Positions 25,655-34,186 of a stretch of 64,000 nucleotides of DNA are shown here, piece after piece. A model generated the notes under the pieces. That model saw only the letters and a list, made by a program, of their open reading frames with translations. It was not told the origin of the DNA and did no database searches. Source of the DNA: Endozoicomonas sp. 8E (lineage in GTDB: Bacteria > Pseudomonadota > Gammaproteobacteria > Pseudomonadales > Endozoicomonadaceae); NCBI RefSeq assembly GCF_032883915.1, contig NZ_CP120717.1, forward strand, positions 4,099,697-4,163,696, given 5' to 3'. The position numbers and the translations under genes were made by a program. Position 1 is the stretch's first letter. Every line of letters begins with the position of its first letter.

Positions 25655-27061
25655 ATGTTCGAGAATTTAACCGAACGCCTGTCGCAGACGCTTCGTAACG
25701 TCACCGGCAAGGCGAAACTGTCTGAAGACAATATTAAAGATACCCTGCGCGAGGTTCGCAAGGCCCTGCTGGAGGCTGACGTTGCCCTGCCGGTGGTCAA
25801 GGAGTTCATCAACCGGATCAGAGAACGGGCGATTGGCCAGGAGGTACAGTCCAGCCTGAGCCCCGGCCAAGCCTTCGTCAAGATTGTTCAGGCAGAACTG
25901 GTTTCGGTCATGGGCGAAGCCAATGACCAGCTGAACCTGTCGACCCAGCCACCCGCTGTTCTGCTGATGGCCGGTCTGCAGGGTGCCGGTAAAACCACCT
26001 CTGTGGCGAAACTGGGCAAGTTCCTCAAGGAACGCCACAAAAAATCTGTTATGGTCGTCAGTGCTGATGTTTACCGTCCGGCAGCGATCAAGCAGCTGGA
26101 AACGCTGGCGGGTGAAGTCGGCGTCGATTTCTTCCCATCCAACAGCGAACAAAAACCTGTTGATATTGCCACAGCAGCCATTCAGGAAGCTCGCCTGAAG
26201 CATATTGATGTAGTCATTGTCGATACCGCCGGTCGTCTGCACATCGACAGCGATATGATGGATGAAATTCAGCAGCTGCACAGTGCCATTAATCCTGTCG
26301 AAACCCTGTTTGTGGTTGACGCCATGACCGGTCAGGATGCCGCCAATACCGCCAAAGCCTTTGGTGATGCCCTGCCCCTGACCGGTGTCATTCTGACCAA
26401 GGCAGATGGCGACGCACGCGGAGGTGCCGCCCTGTCGGTTCGCCATATTACCGGCAAGCCGATCAAGTTCATGGGTGTCGGTGAAAAGACAGACGCTCTG
26501 GACCCATTCCACCCGGACCGTATCGCTTCCCGAATACTCGGCATGGGTGACGTTCTCTCCCTGATTGAAGAAGCTGAACAGAAGCTCGACAAAAAGAAAG
26601 CCGACAAACTGGCCAGCAAACTAAAAAAGGGCAAGGGCTTTGACCTGGAAGACTTCCGTGACCAACTTCAGCAGATGAAGAAAATGGGCGGCCTTGCAGG
26701 CGTTATGGACAAACTTCCCGGCATGCCGGGTATGCCAGCCAACATGCCCGGCCAGATGGACAACAAGATTTTTGTCCAGATGGAAGCGATCATCAACTCC
26801 ATGACACCGGCTGAACGTGCAAATCCGGATATTATGAACGGCTCTCGCAAAAAGCGTATTGCCTCAGGTTCCGGCACCCAGATCCAGGACATCAACCGTC
26901 TTATCAAGCAGCACAAGCAGATGAGCAAGATGATGAAGAAAGTCACCAAGAAAGGCGGCATGAGCAAGCTGATGCGCGGCCTGGGTGGTATGAAAGGTCA
27001 GATGCCCGGCGGCATGGGCGGTATGATGCCTCCAGGCGGCGGTAAGAAGTTCCCATTCTAG
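25655..27061 (+). CDS. ffh: Signal recognition particle GTPase Ffh
   Basis: 468 aa. Start at ATG 25655 (MFENLTERLSQTLRNVTGKA), the usual Ffh N-terminus; the frame is open 44 codons further but that part has no homology. Domain order: N domain (about 1-90), G domain with G1 GLQGAGKTTS (107-116, K113), DTAGRLHID (G3) and TKADGDARGGAAL (G4/G5), then the Met-rich M domain (PGMPGMPANMPGQM; PDIMNGSRKKRIASGSGTQI binds 4.5S RNA). With 4.5S RNA it binds signal sequences on ribosomes and delivers nascent membrane proteins to FtsY. An AAGGTAA sequence precedes the start. Confidence 0.97.
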   Translation: MFENLTERLSQTLRNVTGKAKLSEDNIKDTLREVRKALLEADVALPVVKEFINRIRERAIGQEVQSSLSPGQAFVKIVQAELVSVMGEANDQLNLSTQPPAVLLMAGLQGAGKTTSVAKLGKFLKERHKKSVMVVSADVYRPAAIKQLETLAGEVGVDFFPSNSEQKPVDIATAAIQEARLKHIDVVIVDTAGRLHIDSDMMDEIQQLHSAINPVETLFVVDAMTGQDAANTAKAFGDALPLTGVILTKADGDARGGAALSVRHITGKPIKFMGVGEKTDALDPFHPDRIASRILGMGDVLSLIEEAEQKLDKKKADKLASKLKKGKGFDLEDFRDQLQQMKKMGGLAGVMDKLPGMPGMPANMPGQMDNKIFVQMEAIINSMTPAERANPDIMNGSRKKRIASGSGTQIQDINRLIKQHKQMSKMMKKVTKKGGMSKLMRGLGGMKGQMPGGMGGMMPPGGGKKFPF

Positions 27062-27076
27062 CCATTCCTGACAATT

Positions 27077-27101
27077 TTATGGCCAGCCAAGCTGGCCATA
27101 A
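27077..27101. terminator. Hairpin between ffh and the GNAT gene
   Basis: TTATGGCCAGC (27077-27087), CAA, GCTGGCCATAA (27091-27101): a perfect 11-bp stem between convergent genes. It has no T-tract on either strand, so termination strength is uncertain. Confidence 0.5.
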
Positions 27102-27132
27102 TCTGTAAAAAAGGTCACTCTCCGCATCATTT

Positions 27133-27717
27133 TCATGAAATGCGAAATAGGCCCTGCTTCACCACTTCAGGCCTTTGTAGTCCATAGATAGCGTGACTGA
27201 GCACCTTATCACCCACTTTTTCGCGATGACTTATCACGCCTTCCAGAGTCATTCCCAATCGTTCACAAACTGCACGACTGGAAAGGTTTTCTTCAGCTGC
27301 CGAAATTTGCACCTTCTCCATACCCAGATTATTAAAGGCATGATGACAGAGATACCGGCAAGCCCGGGTAATAATGCCACTCCCCTGATAAGGTTCCCCC
27401 AGCCAGTAACCCACCTCGACCATTTTGAGATCGTGACGAATGGTATTCAAACTGATATTACCCACCACATTTTCCTGAAACTCAATGGCACAGGTCAGAC
27501 TTTTACCGTCGGCATAGTCATGCAGCGATTTTTTGGCAAAAGCCCTGAAACCCTCTTCGGTATTACAGAACTCAGTCCAGGGCAGCCAGCGAGAGAGGTA
27601 TTCCCGGCTCTCTTCCAACAGCTCAAGGTATCTTGGTGCCAACGTCTCACTGACCAGCTGTAGTCGTATTTCTTCATCGACCGTAATAAAAAACATGACT
27701 TTTCCTTTCTTATTCAT
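27133..27717 (-). CDS. GNAT acetyltransferase (RimJ/RimL-like)
   Basis: 194 aa. The order of motifs follows the RimJ/RimL/YdaF group: an N-terminal strand (EIRLQLVSETLAPRYLELL), SRWLPWTE, VGNISLNTI, the acetyl-CoA loop region GYWLGEPYQGSGIITRACRYL and the closing EKVQISAAEENLSSRAVCERLGMTLEGVI. It should transfer an acetyl group to an amine, such as a protein N-terminus, a polyamine or a small molecule; the acceptor is unknown. It is on the opposite strand to its ribosomal neighbours and separates ffh from rpsP, which are often adjacent. This suggests a local insertion. RimL-like annotation is at family level only. Confidence 0.8.
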   Translation of the reverse strand: MNKKGKVMFFITVDEEIRLQLVSETLAPRYLELLEESREYLSRWLPWTEFCNTEEGFRAFAKKSLHDYADGKSLTCAIEFQENVVGNISLNTIRHDLKMVEVGYWLGEPYQGSGIITRACRYLCHHAFNNLGMEKVQISAAEENLSSRAVCERLGMTLEGVISHREKVGDKVLSHAIYGLQRPEVVKQGLFRIS

Positions 27718-27948
27718 GGATCAGGGTACAGTCGATTTTATATACGACAAACATCACTTATATCAAGTATTCACTCTTTTCAGTCAAGCTGAACAGTTTT
27801 CATTACATCAAGAATGGACAACCTGAAGAGGCTTTTTTAGAACTTTCGTGCAATATAAAGATCATAATAAGCCCCTCCGTGCAACCCACAGAACCTGCCC
27901 TCCCCTCATTCCATGAGACTTTCCGCAGCAAGATAAGTGTCAAGCATA

Positions 27949-27977
27949 TTGTCAGCAGGACGGTTATTCCTTAGAAT
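27949..27977 (+). promoter_or_regulatory. Promoter candidate for the rpsP operon
   Basis: TTGTCA (27949-27954), a 17-bp spacer and TAGAAT (27972-27977), about 100 bp before the rpsP ATG. It lies in the 363-bp gap 27718-28080, in which no gene is seen. Confidence 0.5.
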
Positions 27978-28080
27978 ATGCGCCCTTCATGGCCCACTGT
28001 CAGTGTTCCATGAGTCTGAAGGCTCCCGGAGCCATCAGAGACAAGCGTTGCCGGACATCACGATTACAGGAAATTATTCC

Positions 28081-28326
28081 ATGGTAACAATTCGTTTAGC
28101 TCGCGGCGGTTCCAAAAAGCGTCCGTTCTACCACCTGACTGTTGCTGACAGCCGTAAGGCTCAAGGTGGCCGCTTCATCGAGCGTGTAGGTTTCTTCAAC
28201 CCTACTGCCCGTGGTCAGGAAGAGCGTCTGCGTGTGGATCAGGAGCGTGTTGAGTTCTGGCTGAGCCAGGGCGCTACCGTATCCGACCGCGTTAGCAAGC
28301 TGCTGAAAGACGCCAAAGCAGCCTGA
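28081..28326 (+). CDS. rpsP: 30S ribosomal protein S16
   Basis: 81 aa from ATG 28081. The start [19 protein letters not shown] and the segment [19 protein letters not shown] are the S16 signature; length matches the family. S16 assembles early into the 30S body with 16S rRNA. It is the first gene of the conserved rpsP-rimM-trmD-rplS operon. The open frame extends upstream to 27937 but that part is not homologous to S16 and contains the probable promoter. Confidence 0.97.
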   Translation: MVTIRLARGGSKKRPFYHLTVADSRKAQGGRFIERVGFFNPTARGQEERLRVDQERVEFWLSQGATVSDRVSKLLKDAKAA

Positions 28327-28335
28327 GGTCAGGTT

Positions 28336-28380
28336 GAACAGCCATGAGCCGTTTAGAACAGCCCTGAGCCGTTTAAACAA
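28336..28380 (+). repeat. GAACAGCC-TGAGCCGTTT repeat, rpsP-rimM spacer
   Basis: Two consecutive units of about 19 bp (GAACAGCCATGAGCCGTTTA, then GAACAGCCCTGAGCCGTTTA) lie between rpsP and rimM. The same motif recurs inside the 5' end of trmD (28984-29090). Confidence 0.75.
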
Positions 28381-28404
28381 CCACCTCAAAAAGGAACAGA
28401 ACCA

Positions 28405-28959
28405 GTGAAAAAAGCATCAGCAACCGCTCAACCCAAACAGGTTGTCCTCGGAAGTATTACTGGTGTGTACGGAGTAAAAGGCTGGGTTAAAGTGTATTCA
28501 CATACCCATCCCATGACCAATATTCTGAACTATAAACACTGGATTTTGCGCCAGGATGGTCGCCAGCAGACCATTGAAGTCGATCAGGGCCGCCGTCAGG
28601 GCAAGGGTCTGGTCGCACACATCGCCGGATGCGATGACCGGGATATCGCCCGCCAGTTCACTGGTGCAGAAATCCTGATCGCTGAGAGCGAACTGCCCCC
28701 TCTGGCTGATGACGAGATATACTGGCATCAGCTTGAAGGTCTGGAAGTGAAAACCGCTGACGAAGCGGGCAAGGAGCTTCTGCTGGGCAAAGCCAGCCAC
28801 CTGATGGAGACAGGAGCCAACGACGTATTGGTCATCAAAGCCTGCAAGGGCAGCATCGACCGACGCGAACGACTGGTCCCATGGTTACTGGATCAGGTGA
28901 TCCTGGAAGTGAATCCGGAAGCAGGATTCATTCGGATTGACTGGGATCCGGAATTTTAA
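28405..28959 (+). CDS. rimM: Ribosome maturation factor RimM
   Basis: 184 aa from GTG 28405, with AAGGAAC upstream. N-terminal RimM domain: [22 protein letters not shown], then [20 protein letters not shown]-terminal PRC-barrel: [31 protein letters not shown] and [14 protein letters not shown]. It binds S19 and helps mature the 30S head and 16S rRNA processing. It lies between rpsP and trmD as in most bacteria; the trmD start is five bases beyond its stop, so translation may be coupled. Confidence 0.96.
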   Translation: MKKASATAQPKQVVLGSITGVYGVKGWVKVYSHTHPMTNILNYKHWILRQDGRQQTIEVDQGRRQGKGLVAHIAGCDDRDIARQFTGAEILIAESELPPLADDEIYWHQLEGLEVKTADEAGKELLLGKASHLMETGANDVLVIKACKGSIDRRERLVPWLLDQVILEVNPEAGFIRIDWDPEF

Positions 28960-28964
28960 CCGTT

Positions 28965-29891
28965 ATGAGTGAAACTGACATGGACAGCCCTGAGCTGATT
29001 AAAAGCCCAGAGCCTGAGGACAGCCTTGAGCCGTTAAACAGCCCTGAGCCGTTAAACAGCCCTGAGCCGCAGAATAGCCATGAACAATCACCCATAACAG
29101 CAGATATGTGGTTCGGTGTAGTCACCCTCTTCCCGGAAATGTTTCGGGCCATTACCGATCACGGCATATCCGGCCGTGCTGTAAAGGAGGGAATTGTCTC
29201 GGTGCAAACCTGGAATCCCAGGAACTTCACCCATGACAGACACCGGACTGTGGATGACCGACCTTACGGCGGTGGTCCCGGCATGTTGATGAAAATTCAA
29301 CCTCTGCGTGACGCCATCCATGCAGCCAAGAAAGCTGCTGGAGCCGATGCCACGGTGGTATACCTGTCTCCCCAGGGACGCCTGCTTGATCAGGCCGGGG
29401 TTCAGGAGCTGGCCGCCAGAAAGCGGCTTATTCTGGTATCGGGGCGGTATGAAGGTATTGATGAGCGTGTAATCAACGAAGAAATCGACGAGGAATGGTC
29501 GATCGGTGATTACGTGTTAAGTGGTGGCGAACTCGCCTCCATGACTCTGATTGATGCAGTTTCACGCTTTGTACCGGGCACCCTGGGTCACAAGGATTCC
29601 GCATTAGAGGATTCCTTTGCTGATGGCCTGCTGGATTGTCCGCACTACACCCGCCCTGAGATTTTCAAGGGGCAGAAAGTGCCGGAAGTTCTGCTGTCTG
29701 GGGATCATGCAAAAATTCGTGCATGGCGCCTCAAACAGGCATTGGGCAGAACCTGGTTGAGAAGACCGGACCTGTTGCAAGACAGGAAACTGACCCGCGA
29801 AGAGGAAAAACTGTTGTCTGAATTTATTCAGGAACATCTTTCTTCGGATAGCCACAGCAAGGCAGACTCGACGAGCGGAAGACTTGACTAA
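28965..29891 (+). CDS. trmD: tRNA (guanine-N1)-methyltransferase TrmD, with repetitive N-terminal extension
   Basis: 308 aa if read from ATG 28965; the conserved enzyme begins at ATG 29106 ([13 protein letters not shown]), giving 261 aa. Catalytic core: deep-trefoil-knot residues in [33 protein letters not shown] and [15 protein letters not shown]. It methylates G37 of tRNAs with SAM to prevent frameshifting. The extra 47 residues ([16 protein letters not shown] type) come from in-frame 18-bp repeats and have no counterpart in TrmD proteins I know. Neither start has a clear ribosome-binding site, so the true start is open; 28965 would be coupled to rimM. Confidence 0.9.
   Translation: MSETDMDSPELIKSPEPEDSLEPLNSPEPLNSPEPQNSHEQSPITADMWFGVVTLFPEMFRAITDHGISGRAVKEGIVSVQTWNPRNFTHDRHRTVDDRPYGGGPGMLMKIQPLRDAIHAAKKAAGADATVVYLSPQGRLLDQAGVQELAARKRLILVSGRYEGIDERVINEEIDEEWSIGDYVLSGGELASMTLIDAVSRFVPGTLGHKDSALEDSFADGLLDCPHYTRPEIFKGQKVPEVLLSGDHAKIRAWRLKQALGRTWLRRPDLLQDRKLTREEEKLLSEFIQEHLSSDSHSKADSTSGRLD
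28984..29090 (+). repeat. 18-bp in-frame repeats at the 5' end of trmD
   Basis: Units of the type AACAGCCCTGAGCCGTTA, about five, two of them adjacent and exact (29037-29072). All keep the reading frame. Related to the noncoding units at 28336-28380. Confidence 0.8.
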
Positions 29892-29908
29892 CGGGAGCAA
29901 AATTTAAA

Positions 29909-30262
29909 ATGAGCAAGAACAGAATCATTGAAGCGCTCGAACAAGAGCAGATGACCAAGGAAATCCCGAGCTTCGGCCCTGGTGACACTCTGGTCGTACA
30001 AGTTAAGGTTAAAGAAGGCAACCGTGAGCGTCTGCAGGCGTTCGAAGGTGTCTGCATTGCCAAGCGTAATCGTGGCCTGAACTCCGCTTTCACCGTCCGC
30101 AAGATTTCCAGCGGTGTTGGCGTTGAGCGTGTTTTCCAGACATACAGCCCTCTGGTCGCTTCTATCAATGTGAAGCGTCGCGGTGACGTACGTCAAGCCA
30201 AGCTGTACTACCTGCGTGCTCTGAGCGGTAAAGCAGCTCGTATCAAGGAAAAGCTCAACTAA
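29909..30262 (+). CDS. rplS: 50S ribosomal protein L19
   Basis: 117 aa from ATG 29909, with GGGAG upstream. It carries the L19 hallmarks: [54 protein letters not shown] and [26 protein letters not shown]19 sits at the 30S-50S interface. Last gene of the rpsP operon; a strong terminator follows at 30371. Confidence 0.97.
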   Translation: MSKNRIIEALEQEQMTKEIPSFGPGDTLVVQVKVKEGNRERLQAFEGVCIAKRNRGLNSAFTVRKISSGVGVERVFQTYSPLVASINVKRRGDVRQAKLYYLRALSGKAARIKEKLN

Positions 30263-30370
30263 GGGACGCTTTTCGCCTCGCGCGGAAAACTCTCCAGGGG
30301 TCTCCAAAACCCTGAGCATGACGCCCAGGGTCATAAAAGTTCTGACAATCCGGCAACCTTGTCAGTCCAT

Positions 30371-30398
30371 AAAAAAAGCGACTAAAGTCGCTTTTTTT
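30371..30398. terminator. Bidirectional rho-independent terminator after rplS
   Basis: AAAAAAAGCGAC, loop TAAA, GTCGCTTTTTTT: a perfect stem with a 7-T tail on the plus strand and a mirror T-run on the minus strand. It ends the rpsP-rplS operon. Confidence 0.9.
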
Positions 30399-30501
30399 AT
30401 GCCTTCAAAACAGAAAACAGCTTTTCATTTTCAGGCTTGTACTGTTTTCTTTACGATCCTTCCATATGCCGCAATAATAGGAGCCTCAACCTGATACACA
30501 G

Positions 30502-31395
30502 ATGATAATGGCCAATACCTCCATCGAACTGTTTCTCAACCACCTATGGCTTGAGAAAGGCCTTAGCGAAAACACCCGCACGGCCTATAAAACCGATATA
30601 GAACAATTCGCTTCCTGGCTTTCTCAGAACAGGCTCACACCCGAGAGATCATCCACTTCTGACCTAAGAAATTATCTGGCCTGGCGACACCAGCAGGCGT
30701 TTCGACCCAGCTCAACAGCCAGAGCACTATCCAGCCTGCGCGGTTATTACCGTTACCTCTTAAGAGAAAAGGTGATCAGTCAGGACATTACTCAAAATAT
30801 TGAGATGCCCAAACTGGGACGACCTCTGCCCAAATACCTGACAGAGACTGACGTTGAAAACCTGCTTGCAGCCCCTGACCTTGATACCGATTTAGGGCTT
30901 AGAGACCGATGTATGCTGGAGCTACTTTACGCCTGCGGACTCAGAGTATCGGAACTGGTCAATCTCAACCTGAATCAAATCAACCAGAGACAGGGCATCG
31001 TCCGCATTCAGGGCAAGGGTAATAAAGAGAGGCTGGTGCCTATGGGTGAAGAAGCCCTGAACTGGCTTCACCTTTATCTGAAAGACAGCAGACCCTTTCT
31101 GATCAGTGACCCGGAGAATCGGGTACTGTTTCCAGGCCGAAATGGCAACCCGATGACACGTCAGACCTTTTGGCACCGGATCAAACAACATGCCATAACA
31201 GCCAACATTCAAAGCGCGGTTTCACCCCACGTTCTTCGCCACGCCTTTGCTACCCATCTTTTGAACCATGGAGCCGACCTTCGGGTGGTCCAACTGCTGC
31301 TGGGGCACAGCGACCTTTCAACTACCCAGATATATACCCATATTGCCCGGCAGCGGTTGAGTGAACTGCACGAATCTCACCATCCCAGAGGCTGA
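30502..31395 (+). CDS. xerD: Site-specific tyrosine recombinase XerD
   Basis: 297 aa (or 295 from the ATG at 30508). N-terminal SAM-like core-binding domain: FLNHLWLEKGLSENTRTAY. Catalytic domain with R148 (CGLRVSEL), K172 (GKGNKERLVP), H243 and R246 (SPHVLRHAFATHLL), H269 (LGHSDLSTTQIYTH) and nucleophile Y278. Together with XerC it resolves chromosome dimers at dif, controlled by FtsK. In related bacteria dsbC, hom, thrC and recJ follow directly; here about 3.8 kb of accessory DNA is inserted between xerD and dsbC. Confidence 0.95.
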   Translation: MIMANTSIELFLNHLWLEKGLSENTRTAYKTDIEQFASWLSQNRLTPERSSTSDLRNYLAWRHQQAFRPSSTARALSSLRGYYRYLLREKVISQDITQNIEMPKLGRPLPKYLTETDVENLLAAPDLDTDLGLRDRCMLELLYACGLRVSELVNLNLNQINQRQGIVRIQGKGNKERLVPMGEEALNWLHLYLKDSRPFLISDPENRVLFPGRNGNPMTRQTFWHRIKQHAITANIQSAVSPHVLRHAFATHLLNHGADLRVVQLLLGHSDLSTTQIYTHIARQRLSELHESHHPRG

Positions 31396-31602
31396 ATGCA
31401 GTTTCAGCCTTTTTAAACAGTAGAATACAAGGCTAAGCTTCATTTGACTGACACCCATCGAACATCCGAATCCGGCTTCATCAGATCCAAAAAAAACAGA
31501 TATTCATTATTTAAAAGCATCACTATTTAGCAATCATAAGACCTAAGCCTTTTAATTTAGCCATTCGGGTTAATATCAGAAAACATTGTATAGGCTTGCG
31601 CT

Positions 31603-31938
31603 TTGAACTTACCGGATACCATCAGGCTCTACCTGAGACCCGCAGCAGTTACAGCACTGCTGCTTTTGCCTTCTGCCATCCTGTCAACAGCCCAGGCAAC
31701 TGACAAATATGAAAAGTTAGCTAACATGTGTCGTGCCTGTCATGGTCAGGATGGCAGTAATGAGTTCAATACCATCCCGAATCTCAAGTGGCAGAATCGC
31801 CGGTACCTTTTCGCTCAATTACAGGCTTTCAAAAGCGGGAAACGACAGGACATCACCATGACTAAAGTCGCTCAACTGTTAAGTGAAGAAGATATGCTGC
31901 GTCTGGCTGACTTTTTCTACGAAGGCAAAAAGCCTTGA
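31603..31938 (+). CDS. Exported class I cytochrome c
   Basis: 111 aa from TTG 31603; no better start is visible, and the ribosome-binding site is weak, so the start is uncertain. The signal peptide runs to about residue 31 (LLLLPSAILSTAQA). One haem-binding CRACH (C43, C46, H47) and a distal Met candidate in ITMTKVAQLL fit a small periplasmic class I cytochrome c. The following two genes encode a SorA/SorB-like sulfite dehydrogenase, so this protein is likely its electron acceptor or a link to the terminal oxidase; this is inference from context. Confidence 0.8.
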   Translation: MNLPDTIRLYLRPAAVTALLLLPSAILSTAQATDKYEKLANMCRACHGQDGSNEFNTIPNLKWQNRRYLFAQLQAFKSGKRQDITMTKVAQLLSEEDMLRLADFFYEGKKP

Positions 31939-32002
31939 GCATACCCAAAGCCTTTGCAATCTGAACAAACCAGATGCCAAAAGGTTAACCGGATACCCGA
32001 TA

Positions 32003-33223
32003 ATGAACAGAAGAAAGTTTCTACAGCAGGCACTGACCGCATCCGCTGCTTCCATTCTGTCTGTGAGGTGGGTTTTTGCTCAAAACCGTCCCCCAGGTCT
32101 GGAGCCTGTTGACATCTCCACAATGAAATGGGTCAGGGCGGAAGATCTGCCAGATTATTACACGGTATTGAATACCAACCCGTTAAATGCCCATCCTGCT
32201 GAACACATGCTGGACCCGGCAGTAACACCGGCAAACATAGCCTTTACGCGCTGGAATGGTCTGATGCCGGATTTCGACAAGATAGACCCGAAGACCTGGA
32301 CATTTACTGTCGACGGTGAATCAGTCGTCAAATCCAGGACTTATACCATCGATGAACTCAAGAGCAGGTTCAAACACCACAAACTGAACCTGGTTCTGGA
32401 ATGCGGCGGCAATAGCCGTAAAAATTTTTTCCCCAACACCAAAGGCAACCAATGGAATAACGCTGCCGTTTTTTGCTCACAATGGACCGGCGTCCTGCTC
32501 AGCGATGTACTGAAAGACTGTGGCGTGAAAGACGACGCAGTTTACACCGGTAACCACGGGATTGATAAACAACTCAGCGGCACAGGGCCTGCGATTTCCC
32601 GGGGTGTGCCTATTGCCGCAGCCATGAATGATAACGCCCTGATTGCTTGGGCTATGAATGGTGAAGATATTCCATTTCGCCACGGTTTCCCTCTGCGCAT
32701 TGTCTTTGCTGGCCGCCCGGCTTCTGTTTCCCAGAAGGCAGCCACAGGTATCAGTGTTCGTAACAAGGTACATGATGGCGCCAAGATGGCAGCACCTGCC
32801 TATCAGGTTCCCAGATACCCTATAGCCCCCGGGGAGAAAGTGCCCAATGAAGATTTTGAAATTATCGAAGTGATGATCGTCAAGTCTCTGATCACTTTCC
32901 CGCAGAGCGGGATTGAACTGTCACTGGGTAAAACCCAGGAAGTCAGGGGTCATGCCTGGGCCGGTTTGCGGGAAGTCGTCAAGGTTGAAGTCAGTTATGA
33001 CTATGGTACTCGTTGGCATCAGGCCGAGTTGAGCCAACCGGTCAACAAGGGTGCCTGGCAACAGTGGCGCATTAATCTGAAGCTGCCAGAGCAGGGTTAC
33101 TACGAAATCTGGGCCAAAGCCACGGACAGTGAAGGAGATTCCCAGCCCGTGGTCCAACCCCAGTGGAACCCGAAAGGCTACCTCTTCAATGGCTGTCACC
33201 GAATTGCTGTGAGGGTAGCCTGA
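32003..33223 (+). CDS. SorA-like sulfite dehydrogenase, molybdopterin subunit
   Basis: 406 aa from ATG 32003. The twin-arginine signal (NRRKFLQQALTASAASILSV) sends the folded cofactor-loaded enzyme to the periplasm. The molybdopterin domain contains LVLECGGNSRKNFF with the Mo-ligand Cys, and QWTGVLLSDVLKDCGVKDDAVY. The C-terminal Mo-co dimerisation domain follows (VKVEVSYDYGTRWHQAELSQP). The layout NTNPLNAHPAEHMLDPAVTP and NGLMPDFDKIDP matches bacterial SorA/SorT-type sulfite-oxidising enzymes, which convert sulfite to sulfate and pass electrons to cytochrome c. The stop overlaps the next start (TGATG), so it is coupled to the cytochrome subunit. The upstream open frame (31883) overlaps the cytochrome gene and is unlikely to be used. 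Confidence 0.88.
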   Translation: MNRRKFLQQALTASAASILSVRWVFAQNRPPGLEPVDISTMKWVRAEDLPDYYTVLNTNPLNAHPAEHMLDPAVTPANIAFTRWNGLMPDFDKIDPKTWTFTVDGESVVKSRTYTIDELKSRFKHHKLNLVLECGGNSRKNFFPNTKGNQWNNAAVFCSQWTGVLLSDVLKDCGVKDDAVYTGNHGIDKQLSGTGPAISRGVPIAAAMNDNALIAWAMNGEDIPFRHGFPLRIVFAGRPASVSQKAATGISVRNKVHDGAKMAAPAYQVPRYPIAPGEKVPNEDFEIIEVMIVKSLITFPQSGIELSLGKTQEVRGHAWAGLREVVKVEVSYDYGTRWHQAELSQPVNKGAWQQWRINLKLPEQGYYEIWAKATDSEGDSQPVVQPQWNPKGYLFNGCHRIAVRVA

Positions 33224-33609
33224 TGGCGGGCTTAAAACAGCTCAAAATATTGGTAGTCTCGGCGTTACTTTGCGGAGCGAGCCTGGCCGCACCCGATGAA
33301 GTGCCGAGAAAAGAGTACCCGGTTGATCCCAAGTCCGGACTGATAATGGCTCCGGGCTGGGAGATGGTTAACGCTCAGTGTAACGTCTGCCACAGCAGTT
33401 TTATTGTCAGCCAGAACAGTGGCGACAAAAAAGCCTGGCGTGAGACCCTGCAGTGGATGATAGATACCCAGGGACTTTGGGATCTTTCTGAAACCTGGGA
33501 ACCGATCCTGGACTATCTCAGCACCTACTATGGTGTTGCAGATATTGACAGGGAGACTTTTCGAAGGCTCCCCCTGGATCCGGCATTAATGCCTCCACCC
33601 AGAAAGTAA
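33223..33609 (+). CDS. SorB-like monohaem cytochrome c subunit
   Basis: 128 aa from ATG 33223, which overlaps the stop of the SorA-like gene. Signal peptide to about residue 22 (LVVSALLCGASLA). A single haem motif CNVCH (C53, C56, H57) and the downstream pattern WRETLQWMIDTQGLWDL, ILDYLSTYYG resemble SorB, the cytochrome subunit that accepts electrons from the molybdenum centre. Length is in the usual range for SorB-like proteins. Followed by REP-like repeats. Confidence 0.82.
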   Translation: MAGLKQLKILVVSALLCGASLAAPDEVPRKEYPVDPKSGLIMAPGWEMVNAQCNVCHSSFIVSQNSGDKKAWRETLQWMIDTQGLWDLSETWEPILDYLSTYYGVADIDRETFRRLPLDPALMPPPRK

Positions 33610-33659
33610 AGACCCAACGCCGAACGGGACATGGTTTATGTCGCCGTCTATTACAGCAA

Positions 33660-34100
33660 TCACAACTCACTCCCAGGCTCTGAGAGTGTCGCAAAACACT
33701 GGTTCCCACGCCTTCAGGCCCTGTGGGTCCCAGCATGGGAACGAGTTGTCTTCACTCCCGTCATTCCCGGTTTCACTCCCGTCATTCCCGGTTTCACTCC
33801 CGTCATTCCCGCGAAGGCGGGAATCTACACTGACTCCCCACCAGAACCATACTGCCCGGTGCCCCTCTGGCCTTGTCATCCCCGAGAAGGCAGAGACCAA
33901 CTGTTGGCCCTGGATTCCCGCCTTCGCGGGAATGACGACCTCAGAGCATGGGAACGAGCTGTTGGAGTTTTACGACAGCCTCAGAGCGAGGGAACGAGTT
34001 GTTAGCGTTTTGCGACAGCCTCCTTCGCGGGAATGAAGACCTAACTCTGGTCCCCAGGCTCCAGCATGGGAACCGGAGATTTTGTGACACCCTCATTTCG
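33660..34100. repeat. REP-like repeat cluster, second copy
   Basis: Starts with a 21-bp tandem repeat (TTCACTCCCGTCATTCCCGG + T, three units at 33751-33811), then a unit with ATTCCCGCGAAGGCGGGAAT and ATTCCCGCCTTCGCGGGAAT in opposite directions and the same AGAACCATACTGCCCGGTGC core as at 17.2 and 48.7 kb. No gene is supported between 33610 and 34186. Confidence 0.85.
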
Positions 34101-34186
34101 GCGGGAGGCTCAATTCAAAAAACCACTCTTCTCTTGCTATTAGTCTAATCTGCACACTCAGAAGCAAAAAATATAGGGACTTGATA

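Noticed and set aside
25667-26512. 281-codon minus-strand frame opposite ffh
   Set aside because: Shadow of the ffh G domain; composition follows the complementary codons of a conserved gene.
33285-33300. Lipobox lipoprotein reading of the exported proteins, including the serpins (LLAVNC)
   Set aside because: The residue before Cys is Asn, Thr or similar, not Gly/Ala/Ser, so signal peptidase II cleavage is unlikely; normal signal peptidase I cleavage after LLA fits better.
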